A stretch of DNA of 64,000 nt from Palsa-506 sp963836355 (GCA_963836355.1 CAWIJO010000028.1:62001-126000); one strand, 5' to 3'. Counted from the first letter of the stretch, positions 37,248-47,235 are shown. Notes: a model not told the origin generated them from the letters alone. Numbers and translations are program-made.

Positions 37248-39123
37248 ATGGCACGTGCGGTAGGCATCGACCTTGGGACCACCAACTCTGTCGTCGCCGT
37301 CCTGGAAGGCGGCGAGCCGGCGGTTATCGCCAACGCGGAGGGCTCGCGGACCACGCCGTCGGTGGTGGCATTCGCGAAGAACGGCAAGGTGCTCGTCGGC
37401 GAGGTGGCCAAGCGGCAGGCAGTGACCAACGTCGACCGGACGATCCGGTCGGTCAAGCGGCAGATGGGCACCGACTGGTCGGTCGCCATCGACGGTAAGA
37501 AGTTCTCCGCCCAGCAGATCAGCGCGTTCATCTTGCAGAAGCTGAAGCGGGACGCGGAGTCCTACCTCGGCGAAACCATCACCGACGCCGTGATCACCGT
37601 GCCCGCATACTTCAGCGACGCGCAGCGCCAGGCCACCAAGGAGGCCGGTACCATCGCGGGGCTGAACGTCCTGCGGATCATCAACGAGCCAACCTCCGCG
37701 GCGCTGGCCTATCACCTGGACAAGGACACCGAGGCCACCATCCTGGTCTTCGACCTGGGCGGCGGTACCTTCGACGTCTCGCTGCTCGAGGTCGGCGAGG
37801 GGGTCGTGGAGGTCAAGGCCACCAGCGGCGACAACCACCTGGGCGGCGACGACTGGGACCAGCGGGTCGTGGACTGGCTGGTCAAGGACTTCAAGAACAG
37901 TTACGGCACCGACCTGTCCAAGGACAAGATGGCGCTGCAGCGGCTGCGGGAGACCGCGGAGAAGGCGAAGATCGAGCTGTCCAGCTCGACCGAGTCGCAG
38001 ATCAACCTGCCCTATATCACCCATTCCGAGCAGGGTCCGCTGCACCTGGACACCAAGCTGTCCCGGGCCGAGTTCCAGAAGATGACGTCTGACTTGCTGG
38101 ACCGCTGCAAGTCGCCGTTCCAGCAGGTGATCAAGGACGCCGGGGTCAGCCTTGACAAGATCCACCACGTGGTGCTGGTCGGCGGATTCCACCCGGATGC
38201 CCGCCGTGGTCGACCTGGTCAAGGATCTGACCGGCGGCAAGGAGCCGAACAAGGGCGTGAACCCGGACGAGGTCGTCGCGGTCGGCGCGAGTCTGCAGGC
38301 CGGCGTGCTCAAGGGCGAGGTCAAGGACGTCCTGCTGCTCGACGTGACCCCGCTGTCGCTGGGCATCGAGACCAAGGGCGGGATCTTCACCAAGCTGATC
38401 GAGCGCAACACCACTATCCCGACCAAGCGCTCGGAGATCTTCACCACCGCCGACGACAACCAGCCGTCCGTGCAGATCCAGGTCTTCCAGGGCGAGCGCG
38501 AGATCGCCGCCTACAACAAGAAGCTCGGCATGTTCGAGCTGGCCGGTATCGCGCCAGCGCCGCGCGGCATCCCGCAGATCGAGGTCACCTTCGATATCGA
38601 CGCGAACGGCATCGTGAACGTCTCGGCCAAGGACCTGGGCACCGGCAAGCAGCAGTCCGTCACGATCTCGGGCGGCTCAGCGCTGGGCAAGGACGACATC
38701 GAGCGGATGATGGCGGACGCGGAGAAGTACGCCGAGGAGGACCGCCAGCGCCGTGAGGAGGCCGAGGTCCGCAACCGCGCGGAGACCCTCGCCTACACCA
38801 CCGAGAAGTTCCTGGCGGAGAACGCCGAGAAGGTCCCCGAGGACATCAAGACCGAGGTGGAGGCATCGATCGCCGAGCTGAAGAAGTCGCTTGAGGGCAC
38901 CGACACCGAGGCGATCAGGGTGGCCAGCGAGAACGCCGCCCAGGTCAGCCAGAAGATGGGCACGGCTATCTACGCCCAGTCGCAGCAGCAGCAGCAGCAG
39001 GCCGCCGACGGCCAGGCCGGCGAGCAGCCGAGCGAGCAGGCGGCGTCATCCGACGAGGACGTCGTGGAGGCGGAGATCGTCGATGAGGAGAAGCCGGGTG
39101 AGCGCGAAGGTGGCGCCGCCTGA
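37248..39123 (+). pseudogene. dnaK: Chaperone DnaK, single frameshift (probably a sequence error)
   Basis: Hsp70 ATPase. VGIDLGTTNSVVAVLEGG begins the protein; DLGGGTFDVSLLEVGEG is the second phosphate motif. At GATTC (38185-38189) the frame is lost; dropping one T gives LVGGSTRMPAVVDLVKDL, exactly the family sequence, and reads on through the substrate domain (DVTPLSLGIETKGG) to an acidic tail ending EKPGEREGGAA, 624 residues. Every domain is present, and dnaK is unlikely to be dispensable. AAGGAC lies before the ATG. The stop overlaps the grpE start by one base. Confidence 0.95.
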
Positions 39124-39875
39124 TGAGGTCGCCAGAAGAGGAGAGCACCGGACCGGTGATCCGGGACCGGCGGCGCATCGATCCGGTGACGGGACAGGTC
39201 CGGGATCCGGGTCATTCCGGCGCGGCTCAGTCCGGCCCGCCCCGCGGTGCTGGCTCGCCGCTGCGCGAGGGGCCCGCCGGTGCCCGGCCCGGCAAGCACG
39301 CCGCGTCCAAGCCGGGCGGCACGGCCGGCCCGGCGCCCGGCCCGGCCGGCGGCAATGACCAGCAGAGCAGCCAGCCCGGCTCGCCGTCCGGCCCGGACCG
39401 GCCGGGCGACGACGAGGCGGCCGCGCTGACGCGGCTGGCCGAGCGGACGGCCGACCTGCAGCGCCTGCAGGCGGAATACGCGAACTACCGCAAGCGGGTC
39501 GAGCGGGACCGGGTTGCGGTGCGGGAGCAGGCACTGGCGAACGTGCTGGCCGCGCTGCTGCCGATCCTGGACGACATCGGCCGGGCCAGGGAGCACGAGG
39601 AACTGGCGGGCGGGTTCAAGTCGGTAGCCGAGTCGCTTGAGGCGGCCACCGCCAAGCTCGGCCTGACCAGTTACGCGGAACAGGGTGACGCGTTCGACCC
39701 GAACCTGCACGAGGCACTGATGCACTCCTACTCGCCGGACGTGAGCGAGCCGACCTGCGTGCTGATCCTGCAGCCTGGCTACAAGATCGGGGACAGGATC
39801 CTGCGCCCGGCCAGGGTGGCCGTGGCCGAGCCCAGCGGCCTCGCCGGGCCCGGCGACCTCGCCGGAATCCGGTGA
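39123..39875 (+). CDS. grpE: Nucleotide exchange factor GrpE
   Basis: Releases ADP from DnaK. A disordered Pro/Gly N-terminal half precedes the coiled coil (LQAEYANYRKRVERDR) and the beta domain (FDPNLHEALMHSYSPDV, GYKIGDRILRPARVAVA). As written it has 250 residues. At GAATC (39865-39869) removal of one A keeps the frame open to a stop at 40006-40008, adding an acidic Gly/Asp/Ala tail and leaving 18 bp to dnaJ with a proper ribosome binding site. I think that longer form (294 residues) is the true one. Confidence 0.93.
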   Translation: MRSPEEESTGPVIRDRRRIDPVTGQVRDPGHSGAAQSGPPRGAGSPLREGPAGARPGKHAASKPGGTAGPAPGPAGGNDQQSSQPGSPSGPDRPGDDEAAALTRLAERTADLQRLQAEYANYRKRVERDRVAVREQALANVLAALLPILDDIGRAREHEELAGGFKSVAESLEAATAKLGLTSYAEQGDAFDPNLHEALMHSYSPDVSEPTCVLILQPGYKIGDRILRPARVAVAEPSGLAGPGDLAGIR

Positions 39876-40026
39876 GCCGACCGGATCCGGCGACCGGGGC
39901 GAAGCGGACGCGGACGCCGGGCAGTCGGCCGGCGCCGGCCCAGACTCGGGCGCAGCCGGCCACGCCGGGGACGACGGCGGCGCGCCGGGCGCAAATGATC
40001 CTGACTGACCGGACGAGGAGTGGCCG

Positions 40027-41184
40027 ATGAGCACCAAGGACTTCCTCGAGAAGGACTACTACAAGGTCCTTGCCGTCGCCAAGGACGCTTCCCCCGACGA
40101 GATCAAGAAGTCGTACCGTAAGCTCGCCCGCAAGTACCACCCGGACGCCAACAAGGGCAACCAGGCATCGGAGGAGCGCTTCAAGGAAATCTCCGAGGCG
40201 TACAACGTGCTGTCCGACGAGAAGCGGCGCAAGGAGTACGACGAGGCCAGGTCGCTGTTCGGCAGCGGTGGCGTGCGCATGCCTGGCCAGGCCGGCGGCC
40301 AGGGCGGGTTCGGGTTCGATCTCGGTGACCTGTTCGGCGGCCAGCCCGGCAGCACCGGCGGGCGCCTCGGTGACCTGCTCGGCGGCGTCTTCGGCGGCCG
40401 GACCACCACCCAGGCGAGGCCGCGGCGCGGCGCGGACATCGAGACCGAGACGTCGCTGACCTTCAGCAACGCGATCGACGGTGTCACCGTGTCACTCCGG
40501 CTGGCCGGCGAGGGGCCGTGCAAGGCGTGCATGGGCACCGGGGCGAAGGCGGGAACCGTGCCGAAGGTCTGCCCTACCTGCGAGGGCAGCGGGCAGGCTA
40601 GCAAGAACCTGGGTAACTTCGCCTTCTCCGAGCCGTGCCGGACCTGCCGGGGCCGCGGCCTCGTCGTCGACGATCCTTGCCCGGTGTGCTCGGGCAGCGG
40701 GCGGGCGATGAGCACCAGGACCATCCAGGCCCGCATCCCGGCCGGTGTCGGCGATGGCCAGCGGATCAAGCTCAAGGGCAAAGGCGCTCCCGGGGAGCGT
40801 GGCGGCCCGGCCGGCGACCTGTACGTGAAGGTACACGTGACGCCGCACCCGGTGTTCGCCCGGACCGGGCACAACCTGACGGTCAGCGTGCCCGTCACGT
40901 TCTCCGAGGCTGCGCTCGGCGCGGAGATCAAAGTGCCGGCCCATCGCGCGATGCCGGTGAACCTCCGCATCCCGGCCGGGACTCCCAACGGGCGCACGTT
41001 CCGGGTCCGGGGCAAAGGCGTCCGCCGCCCGGATGGCACCGTGGGCGACCTCCTGGTCACCGTCGACGTGCAGGTGCCGAGGCAGCTGAACGACGAGGAG
41101 CGCGAGGCACTAGAGACATTCCGGAAGGCAGCCGGGGACCAGGACCCGAGGGAAGACCTGCTGCGGCGGGCAAAGGCCGGCTGA
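40027..41184 (+). CDS. dnaJ: Chaperone DnaJ
   Basis: J-domain co-chaperone, 385 residues. J domain KYHPDANKGN with HPD, a Gly/Phe-rich linker (GQGGFGFDLGDLFGG), four zinc-binding repeats (CKACMGTG, CPTCEGSG, CRTCRGRG, CPVCSGSG), then two beta-barrel domains. ATG is preceded by GAGGAG. It is the third gene of the operon; the HPD and zinc cysteines are all present. Confidence 0.97.
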   Translation: MSTKDFLEKDYYKVLAVAKDASPDEIKKSYRKLARKYHPDANKGNQASEERFKEISEAYNVLSDEKRRKEYDEARSLFGSGGVRMPGQAGGQGGFGFDLGDLFGGQPGSTGGRLGDLLGGVFGGRTTTQARPRRGADIETETSLTFSNAIDGVTVSLRLAGEGPCKACMGTGAKAGTVPKVCPTCEGSGQASKNLGNFAFSEPCRTCRGRGLVVDDPCPVCSGSGRAMSTRTIQARIPAGVGDGQRIKLKGKGAPGERGGPAGDLYVKVHVTPHPVFARTGHNLTVSVPVTFSEAALGAEIKVPAHRAMPVNLRIPAGTPNGRTFRVRGKGVRRPDGTVGDLLVTVDVQVPRQLNDEEREALETFRKAAGDQDPREDLLRRAKAG

Positions 41185-41203
41185 GACTGGTGCGGGGAAT
41201 GAC

Positions 41204-41746
41204 ATGATCAACGAGTTCGAGCTGTCCGACGATTCGCCGGTTTACGTCATCTCCGTGGCTGCCCAGCTCTCCGGCCTGCACCCGCAGACGCTGCGCGCCT
41301 ATGACCGGATGGGCCTGGTCTCCCCAGGCCGAGCCGCGGGCCGCGGGCGCCGTTACTCGCTGCGCGACATCCTCGTGCTCCGGGAGGTTCAGCGGCTTTC
41401 CCAGGAGGAGGGCATCAACCTCTCCGGCATCAAGCGGATCCTGGCGCTGGAAGACGAGAGCAGGCGCAGCCGGCTGCGGCTGGCCGAGATCCAGGCCGAG
41501 ATCACCCGGCTGCGCGCGGAACTTGAGTCCACCCGCGCCGTCGCCGCCCGGCTGGCGGGCCTGCTCAGGAACTCCGGCGGCAGCGGCACGCTCGTGCCAG
41601 TTCGCCCGGCTGGCGGCGGGCCCCCCCGCCCAGGCCAGCCGGGCCGGCTGCCGCCGGCCCTCCCCTCCGGGCCGGCTGCCGCGGCCAGCCAGCCGCCAGA
41701 TGCCGGCCCGGCCAGCCACCAAGCGAACGACATCCGAAAGGGCTAA
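41204..41746 (+). CDS. hspR: Heat-shock repressor HspR (MerR family)
   Basis: Repressor of the dnaK operon and clpB, working with DnaK as co-repressor in Streptomyces. The 180-residue protein has YVISVAAQLSGLHPQTLRAY, RMGLVSPGRAAGRGRRYS and LSQEEGINLSGIKRIL, the HspR form of the MerR helix-turn-helix, then a coiled coil and a long Pro/Gly/Ala tail. It starts 19 bp after dnaJ and ends 8 bp before clpB. The HAIR-like element at 37141 is its likely target. Confidence 0.95.
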   Translation: MINEFELSDDSPVYVISVAAQLSGLHPQTLRAYDRMGLVSPGRAAGRGRRYSLRDILVLREVQRLSQEEGINLSGIKRILALEDESRRSRLRLAEIQAEITRLRAELESTRAVAARLAGLLRNSGGSGTLVPVRPAGGGPPRPGQPGRLPPALPSGPAAAASQPPDAGPASHQANDIRKG

Positions 41747-41754
41747 CAGAACCG

Positions 41755-44442
41755 ATGGCGATGGATGACAAGCTGACTCGCAAGAGCAGGGAGGCGCTAT
41801 CCGAGGCCGTCAAGCGCGCCGCCGCGGCCGGGAACCCGCATACCGACGGGCTGCATCTGCTTGCCGCCCTGATCGAGCAGGGCGACGACGGCACCGCGAA
41901 GCCGCTGCTGCAAGCCGTCGGGGCCGACCCGGCGACCGTGCTCAAACGGGCGGAAGAGCTGCTGGCCAGACTGCCGAGCGCGGCCGGCACGACGGTCGGC
42001 GCGCCGGAGACCTCACGCCATCTGCTCACCACGCTGGCCACCGCAGCCAAGCAGGCCAGGCAACTCTCGGATGACTTCGTCTCGACCGAGCACCTGCTCG
42101 CCGCCCTCGCCGCCGATGGCGGGCAGGCCGCGACGCTGTTGCGCGAGGCCGGCGCTGCCCCGGACAAGCTGCTCGGCGCATTCCAGCAGCTACGCGGCAG
42201 CGCCCGGGTGACGACGGAAGACCCGGAAGGAACCTTCAAGGCGCTGGAGAAGTACGGCATCGACCTTACCCGCCTGGCCCGGGATGGCCAGCTCGATCCG
42301 GTGATCGGCCGGGACGCGGAGATCCGCCGGGTGATCCAGGTACTCTCCCGCCGCACCAAGAACAACCCGGTGCTGATCGGCGAGCCTGGAGTGGGCAAGA
42401 CCGCCGTGGTGGAGGGCCTGGCCCAGCGCATCGTGGCCGGCGACGTGCCAGAGTCACTGCGCGGGAAGCGGATCGTGGCGCTCGACCTCGGCGCGATGGT
42501 GGCCGGAGCCAAGTACCGCGGCGAGTTCGAGGAGCGGCTCAAGGCGGTACTGAACGAGATCAAGCAGAGCGACGGCGAAGTCGTCACGTTCGTCGACGAG
42601 CTGCATACCGTGGTCGGGGCCGGCGCGGCCGAGGGCGCGATGGATGCGGGCAACATGCTCAAGCCGATGCTGGCCCGCGGTGAGCTGCGCATGGTCGGCG
42701 CTACCACGCTGGATGAGTACCGCGAGCGGATCGAGAAGGATCCGGCCCTGGAGCGCCGCTTCCAGCAGGTCTTCGTCGACGAGCCGTCGGTGGCTGACAC
42801 CATCGCGATCCTGCGCGGCCTGCGCGGGCGCTACGAGGCGCACCACAAGGTGCAGATCTCCGACGCCGCCCTGGTGGCGGCGGCGACGCTGTCCGACCGG
42901 TACATCACGGCGAGATACCTCCCGGACAAGGCCATCGACCTGGTCGACGAGGCATCGTCCCGGCTGCGGATGGAGATCGATTCCCGGCCGGTAGAGGTCG
43001 ACGAGCTGCAGCGGTCGGTCGACCGGATGCGGATGGAGGAGCTTGCCCTGGCCAGGGAGGCCGACCCGGCCAGCAAGGAGCGGCTGGAGCGGCTGCGCGC
43101 CGACCTTGCCGACCGGCAGGAGCAGCTGACCGCGCTGGTCGCCCGCTGGGAGCGGGAGAAGGCCGGGCTGAACAAGGTCGGCGAGCTGAAGAAGCGGCTG
43201 GATGACCTGAAGGGCCAGGCCGACCGGGCCCAGCGGGACGCGGACTTCGAGGCTGCGTCGCGGCTCATGTACGGGGAGATCCCGGCGCTGGAGCGGGAAA
43301 TCGCCGAGGCGGCGGCCCAGGCAGCCAGCGAGGCCGAGGCGGCTGGCAGCCAGGGCGGCGGCCAGCCTGCACCAAATGCCAGCCCGATGGTCAAGGAAGA
43401 GGTCGGCCCGGACGACGTCGCCGATGTCGTCTCGGCGTGGACCGGCATCCCGGCCGGGCGCCTGCTTGAAGGCGAGACCGGCAAGCTGCTCAGGATGGAG
43501 GGCGAGCTTGGCAGGCGGATCGTCGGCCAGGCCCGGGCCGTCCAGGCCGTTTCCGATGCAGTCCGCCGGTCGCGGGCAGGCATCTCGGATCCTGACCGCC
43601 CGTCTGGGTCATTCTTGTTCCTCGGGCCGACCGGGGTCGGCAAGACCGAGCTGGCCAAGGCGCTCGCCGATTTCCTCTTCGACGACGAGCGCGCGATGAT
43701 CCGGATCGATATGAGCGAGTACTCGGAGCGGCATTCGGTCGCCCGGCTTGTCGGCGCGCCGCCCGGCTACATCGGATACGAGGAAGGCGGCCAGCTCACC
43801 GAGGCGGTCCGGCGGCGGCCGTACTGCGTGGTGCTGCTCGACGAGGTGGAAAAGGCGCACCAGGAAGTCTTCGACATCCTGCTGCAGGTGCTCGATGACG
43901 GCAGGCTCACCGACGGGCAGGGCCGCACCGTCGATTTCCGGAACAGCATCCTGATCCTCACCTCCAATCTCGGCTCGCAGCACATCGCCGACCCCGCGCT
44001 GGACGATGCCGCCAAGGAAGCGGCGGTGATGTCGGTGGTCCGGGCGACCTTCAAGCCGGAGTTCCTGAACCGGCTCGATGACGTCATCCTGTTCGACGCG
44101 CTGTCCACCGCGGAACTGACCGAGATAGTCGACCTGCAGGTGGCCAGGCTAACCCGGCGCCTCGCGGGCCGCAGGCTGGCGCTGACGGTGACGCCGGCCG
44201 CCCGCGAGTGGCTGGCAGTCACTGGCTTCGACCCGGTCTACGGCGCCAGGCCGCTGCGCAGGCTCATCCAGTCGGCGATCGGGGATCAGCTGGCCCGCGG
44301 CCTGCTGTCCGGCGACATCGGCGATGGCGACGTGGTCCTGGTTGACCTCGATCCGGCATCGGACTCGCTGACTGTGCGCGGTGACCGTCCGGCGGCCGTC
44401 CCGTCGTCCCCGCCCGGCGGCTCGTCGAGCAGCTTGTCGTAG
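41755..44442 (+). CDS. clpB: ATP-dependent disaggregase ClpB
   Basis: Hsp100 that dissolves aggregates with DnaK/DnaJ/GrpE. 895 residues: N-terminal Clp repeats, NBD1 GEPGVGKTAVVEG with VTFVDELHTVVGAG, the coiled-coil M domain (about residues 405-530), NBD2 GPTGVGKTELAKA with LLDEVEKAHQEVF. The natural end is near LVDLDPASDSL; about 28 Ser/Pro-rich residues follow, antisense to the convergent neighbour, giving a 157 bp overlap. Direct linkage to hspR makes heat induction through HspR likely. Confidence 0.96.
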   Translation: MAMDDKLTRKSREALSEAVKRAAAAGNPHTDGLHLLAALIEQGDDGTAKPLLQAVGADPATVLKRAEELLARLPSAAGTTVGAPETSRHLLTTLATAAKQARQLSDDFVSTEHLLAALAADGGQAATLLREAGAAPDKLLGAFQQLRGSARVTTEDPEGTFKALEKYGIDLTRLARDGQLDPVIGRDAEIRRVIQVLSRRTKNNPVLIGEPGVGKTAVVEGLAQRIVAGDVPESLRGKRIVALDLGAMVAGAKYRGEFEERLKAVLNEIKQSDGEVVTFVDELHTVVGAGAAEGAMDAGNMLKPMLARGELRMVGATTLDEYRERIEKDPALERRFQQVFVDEPSVADTIAILRGLRGRYEAHHKVQISDAALVAAATLSDRYITARYLPDKAIDLVDEASSRLRMEIDSRPVEVDELQRSVDRMRMEELALAREADPASKERLERLRADLADRQEQLTALVARWEREKAGLNKVGELKKRLDDLKGQADRAQRDADFEAASRLMYGEIPALEREIAEAAAQAASEAEAAGSQGGGQPAPNASPMVKEEVGPDDVADVVSAWTGIPAGRLLEGETGKLLRMEGELGRRIVGQARAVQAVSDAVRRSRAGISDPDRPSGSFLFLGPTGVGKTELAKALADFLFDDERAMIRIDMSEYSERHSVARLVGAPPGYIGYEEGGQLTEAVRRRPYCVVLLDEVEKAHQEVFDILLQVLDDGRLTDGQGRTVDFRNSILILTSNLGSQHIADPALDDAAKEAAVMSVVRATFKPEFLNRLDDVILFDALSTAELTEIVDLQVARLTRRLAGRRLALTVTPAAREWLAVTGFDPVYGARPLRRLIQSAIGDQLARGLLSGDIGDGDVVLVDLDPASDSLTVRGDRPAAVPSSPPGGSSSSLS

Positions 44443-45017
44443 TCGTCTTCGGGCAGCCCGAGGTCATTGCGGATCCGGTACCGCAGGCTCAGCAGCATCC
44501 GTAGCTCGGCCCGGTCGTCATCGCCGGGATCGGTGCCCACGGCCCGGAGGCCGGAGCGCTGGGGCTGGCCGTCCTCGCGCTGCAGGCATAGCTCCACGCC
44601 TGCCGTCGCCCAGTCCAGCGCGCCAGTCAGGTCGGAACGCTCGACGAGCACCTCGGCGACGAGGTCGCACGCCCGCGGATCACGCCGCCCCTCATCCTTT
44701 AGCGCCGCAATCAGAGCGCGGGCCTCGGCCGATTTGCCGAGCAGGAAGAGCGCCCTGGACAGCGGAACTCTCGGATCCACGAATACCGGGCCGCCATCGG
44801 CGAGTGCCAGCCGGAATCCGCTGGCGGCTGCGGCCGGGTCATCGGCAAGCAGCCATTGTTCGCCCGCTCGCAGGAACGCTTCCGCCCGCGGCATGGACGA
44901 AGTCTGCGTGCCGGTGACAGCAAGCCTGCTCATCCGCTGCGCGGCGGCTTCATGATCGCCGCTAAAGGCGGCATCGAACTCTATGGCGTCAAACTCCTCG
45001 CGGCTCAAAACAGGCAC
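44286..45017 (-). CDS. TPR-like hypothetical protein
   Basis: The 243-residue protein starting VPVLSREEFDAIEF shows alternating short helices of TPR type (AEAFLRAGEQWLLADDPAAA, SRALFLLGKSAEARALI, VAEVLVERSDLTGALDWA) and ends its clear part at RNDLGLPEDDYDKLLDE. No catalytic motif. The following Ser/Thr/Arg tail is antisense to clpB and may not be functional. GTG at 45017 is chosen because a promoter places the transcript start on it. Confidence 0.75.
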   Translation of the reverse strand: MPVLSREEFDAIEFDAAFSGDHEAAAQRMSRLAVTGTQTSSMPRAEAFLRAGEQWLLADDPAAAASGFRLALADGGPVFVDPRVPLSRALFLLGKSAEARALIAALKDEGRRDPRACDLVAEVLVERSDLTGALDWATAGVELCLQREDGQPQRSGLRAVGTDPGDDDRAELRMLLSLRYRIRNDLGLPEDDYDKLLDEPPGGDDGTAAGRSPRTVSESDAGSRSTRTTSPSPMSPDSRPRAS

Positions 45018-45053
45018 GATACAGACCGTACCCACCCGGACGGGGCTTTCAAC
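45018..45053 (-). promoter_or_regulatory. Promoter giving a leaderless TPR-like mRNA
   Basis: On the minus strand: -35 TTGAAA (45053-45048), 17 bp spacer, -10 TACGGT (45030-45025), then seven bases to the GTG at 45017. Spacing predicts transcription starting at or within a base of the start codon. Read by eye only. Confidence 0.55.
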
Positions 45054-45087
45054 GCACGGCGTGGTTACCGATTGGATACGGCCCGGC

Positions 45088-47235
45088 TTATCGCCGTGAC
45101 CGCTCCAGCGCATCCCAGAACCCGCGCCGCAGCGCATGCCGCACCTCGTCATGCAGCAGCGAGTCGATCGGCAGCGCCGAGCCCTGCAGCAGCCTGGCTT
45201 CCAGGTCGGACGGCATCCGGGGCTTGCGCGCAAGCACGGCCTCGAGCCACAGGGCGGGCGCGTCCCGCGCCACCGCCTCGCCGAAACCGAACCCCTCGGC
45301 ATGCGCCGCCTGCACCGCGTCGGCAATCGAGATGGCAACCGGCTGCGGCGCCGGCGGCTGGCCCGCCGCAGGCCGCGGGCCGCTGTAGGGACCGTCCTGC
45401 CGGATGCCGAACGAGGGGCCTAGCGCCGCGCCGTGCTGGCCGTGCTGAGGCCCGGAGAACTGGTCAGCCGGCAGTTGCCCGGCGGCTCCGCCGTACTGGC
45501 CGCCGCCGGCCGGCGGATACTGACCTGCCTGGTACTGGCCTGCCGGGTGCTCTGCCGGGTAATGCCCGGCCGGGTGCTGATCGGCGGCCGGCTGATACTG
45601 CTCCGCGGCCGGGTACAGGTCGGCGGGCGGGTACGAATCCGGCGGCGGATATGACCGGCCGCCGCCGGCGCCATGGCGCTGGGACCCGCCGGGCCGGCCC
45701 ACCTCCTGCCCGGGTGCGCCGTCTGCGGCAGCGGCCGGGGGCCGGTCAAGGAACGGATCCGGCGGATAGGGCTGGGCACCCTGGCCGCGCGACTGCGGCT
45801 CGTCGCCTCGCTGCGCAGCCTGCAGGCCCGATCCTGGTCCTGACCCGGTGGGCGCACTCAGCGGGGCCGATACTTCGAAGCTGGCTGGCGAGCCGCCGGC
45901 TCGCGGCAGGCCGCCCGGCTGGTCTGGCTGGGCGCCGCCCGGCTGGCCGAAGAATCCGGGCTGGCCCGGCCTGCCGCCGGCCTCGGCCCGGGTCCCGGCG
46001 GCCTGCTGCTGGGTTGCGCCGGGCTGGCCCGCCAGACCGGACTGAGCTGGCGGCGCGGCCCCCGGCTGCTCCTGGGTTCCGCCCGGCCGACTCTGCAGAC
46101 CGGACTGGCCCGGCAGACCGGGCTGGCTGGACCGCGCGCTTACTGGCTGGCCCGGCAGGTCACCGGCCTGCCCCTGGGCCCCGCCCGGCTGACGTTGCGG
46201 CAGCCTGCCAGGCCCCGGCCCGGCAGCATGCGCAGGCCGCACGCTAGATGGCTGGCCTGGCAGGTCACCGGCCTGGCCGTGGACTGTGTCCGGCTGGGCC
46301 TGGCCCGGCTGCCCCTCGCCTGGCTGGGCCTGGCCCGGCTGGGCCTGGCCCGGCTGCCCCTCGCCTGGCTGGGCCTGGCCCGGCTGCCCCTCGCCTGGCT
46401 GGGCCTGCTGCGTTCCGCCCGACTGCGCTCCGCCTGGCTGGCCGGGCAGATCATCCTGCTGGCTGCGCCCGGGCTGCTGCTCATCCTGGGTAGCCGCCCT
46501 GGCGCCGGACGGCGGCAGGGCAGCCCGCTGATAGCCGGAGACGACCGGGGCGGTGTAGCTGGCCGGCGGAGCGGGCAGCGCCGCCGCCGGCAGCCCGTGG
46601 TGGGTCACCGCGCCGATGACCGACCCGTGCCCGTTGGCCAGGGATCGCCCGGAGTAGGCGCCCGTCGGGTATTCATCGCCACGGCGGGCAGGCTCTGCGC
46701 CGGGGATCAGGTCGACGAACGGGCGCAAGTGGGCGCTGCCGATCTCCAGAATGTCGTCGCATTCCTGCCGGAGCGGCCTGGATACGGTCCAGTTCCCGTC
46801 CACCGTGATATGCACGAGAATTACCCGTATCCCGAGATCCTGCACTTCCGCGACGACTTCGGCGAGGTCTTCCTCCCCGCTTACCACAATGGCGTCAATG
46901 ATCGCGCCGTTCCTGGCCAGGGTTGTCAGGTCACGATGCATTTCGTTCTCGACGCCCTCGCGGCGGCCCGGCCGCAGCCGGCCGATTCGCAGCTTGAGCC
47001 CGGCGAGGTCGGCAAGGGTATCGTGCTCGGATGTCCGTCGTCCCTCGACCGTTGCCTCATACCAATAGCATCGCAGCACCGGCAGGCCGCTGCGGTCTCG
47101 CGAAAGCCCGGACAGGAACTTGAGCAAGCCCGAATAGTCCCAGGAAACAGAGTCTCGGTGGCGTGTGCCGTGGACGGCCATTGCGCCATCGGCGAGCACA
47201 TAGCCCGCGTCCACGAACAGCGCGCAACGATCCAC
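45088..47235 (-). CDS. NYN-domain protein with long Gln/Gly/Pro repeat region
   Basis: The N-terminal NYN (PIN-like) domain, about residues 1-180, is seen as CALFVDAGYVLADGA, NEMHRDLTTLARNGAIIDAIVVSGEEDLAEVV, and SRPLRQECDDIL; the acidic residues fit a metal-dependent RNase fold. Residues about 205-600 are low complexity, rich in Gln, Gly, Pro with tandem QAQPGEGQPG units. A conserved-looking helical C-terminus follows (ISIADAVQAAHAEGFGFGEAVARD to the end). RNA processing is the family expectation; the target is unknown. GTG at 47235. Confidence 0.85.
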   Translation of the reverse strand: MDRCALFVDAGYVLADGAMAVHGTRHRDSVSWDYSGLLKFLSGLSRDRSGLPVLRCYWYEATVEGRRTSEHDTLADLAGLKLRIGRLRPGRREGVENEMHRDLTTLARNGAIIDAIVVSGEEDLAEVVAEVQDLGIRVILVHITVDGNWTVSRPLRQECDDILEIGSAHLRPFVDLIPGAEPARRGDEYPTGAYSGRSLANGHGSVIGAVTHHGLPAAALPAPPASYTAPVVSGYQRAALPPSGARAATQDEQQPGRSQQDDLPGQPGGAQSGGTQQAQPGEGQPGQAQPGEGQPGQAQPGQAQPGEGQPGQAQPDTVHGQAGDLPGQPSSVRPAHAAGPGPGRLPQRQPGGAQGQAGDLPGQPVSARSSQPGLPGQSGLQSRPGGTQEQPGAAPPAQSGLAGQPGATQQQAAGTRAEAGGRPGQPGFFGQPGGAQPDQPGGLPRAGGSPASFEVSAPLSAPTGSGPGSGLQAAQRGDEPQSRGQGAQPYPPDPFLDRPPAAAADGAPGQEVGRPGGSQRHGAGGGRSYPPPDSYPPADLYPAAEQYQPAADQHPAGHYPAEHPAGQYQAGQYPPAGGGQYGGAAGQLPADQFSGPQHGQHGAALGPSFGIRQDGPYSGPRPAAGQPPAPQPVAISIADAVQAAHAEGFGFGEAVARDAPALWLEAVLARKPRMPSDLEARLLQGSALPIDSLLHDEVRHALRRGFWDALERSRR
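46306..46407. repeat. 30-bp tandem repeat in the NYN gene
   Basis: Units at 46306-46335, 46351-46380 and 46381-46407 (last truncated), with a 15-bp half-unit at 46336-46350. They encode QAQPGEGQPG on the minus strand. Near-identical copies suggest recent expansion. Confidence 0.85.
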
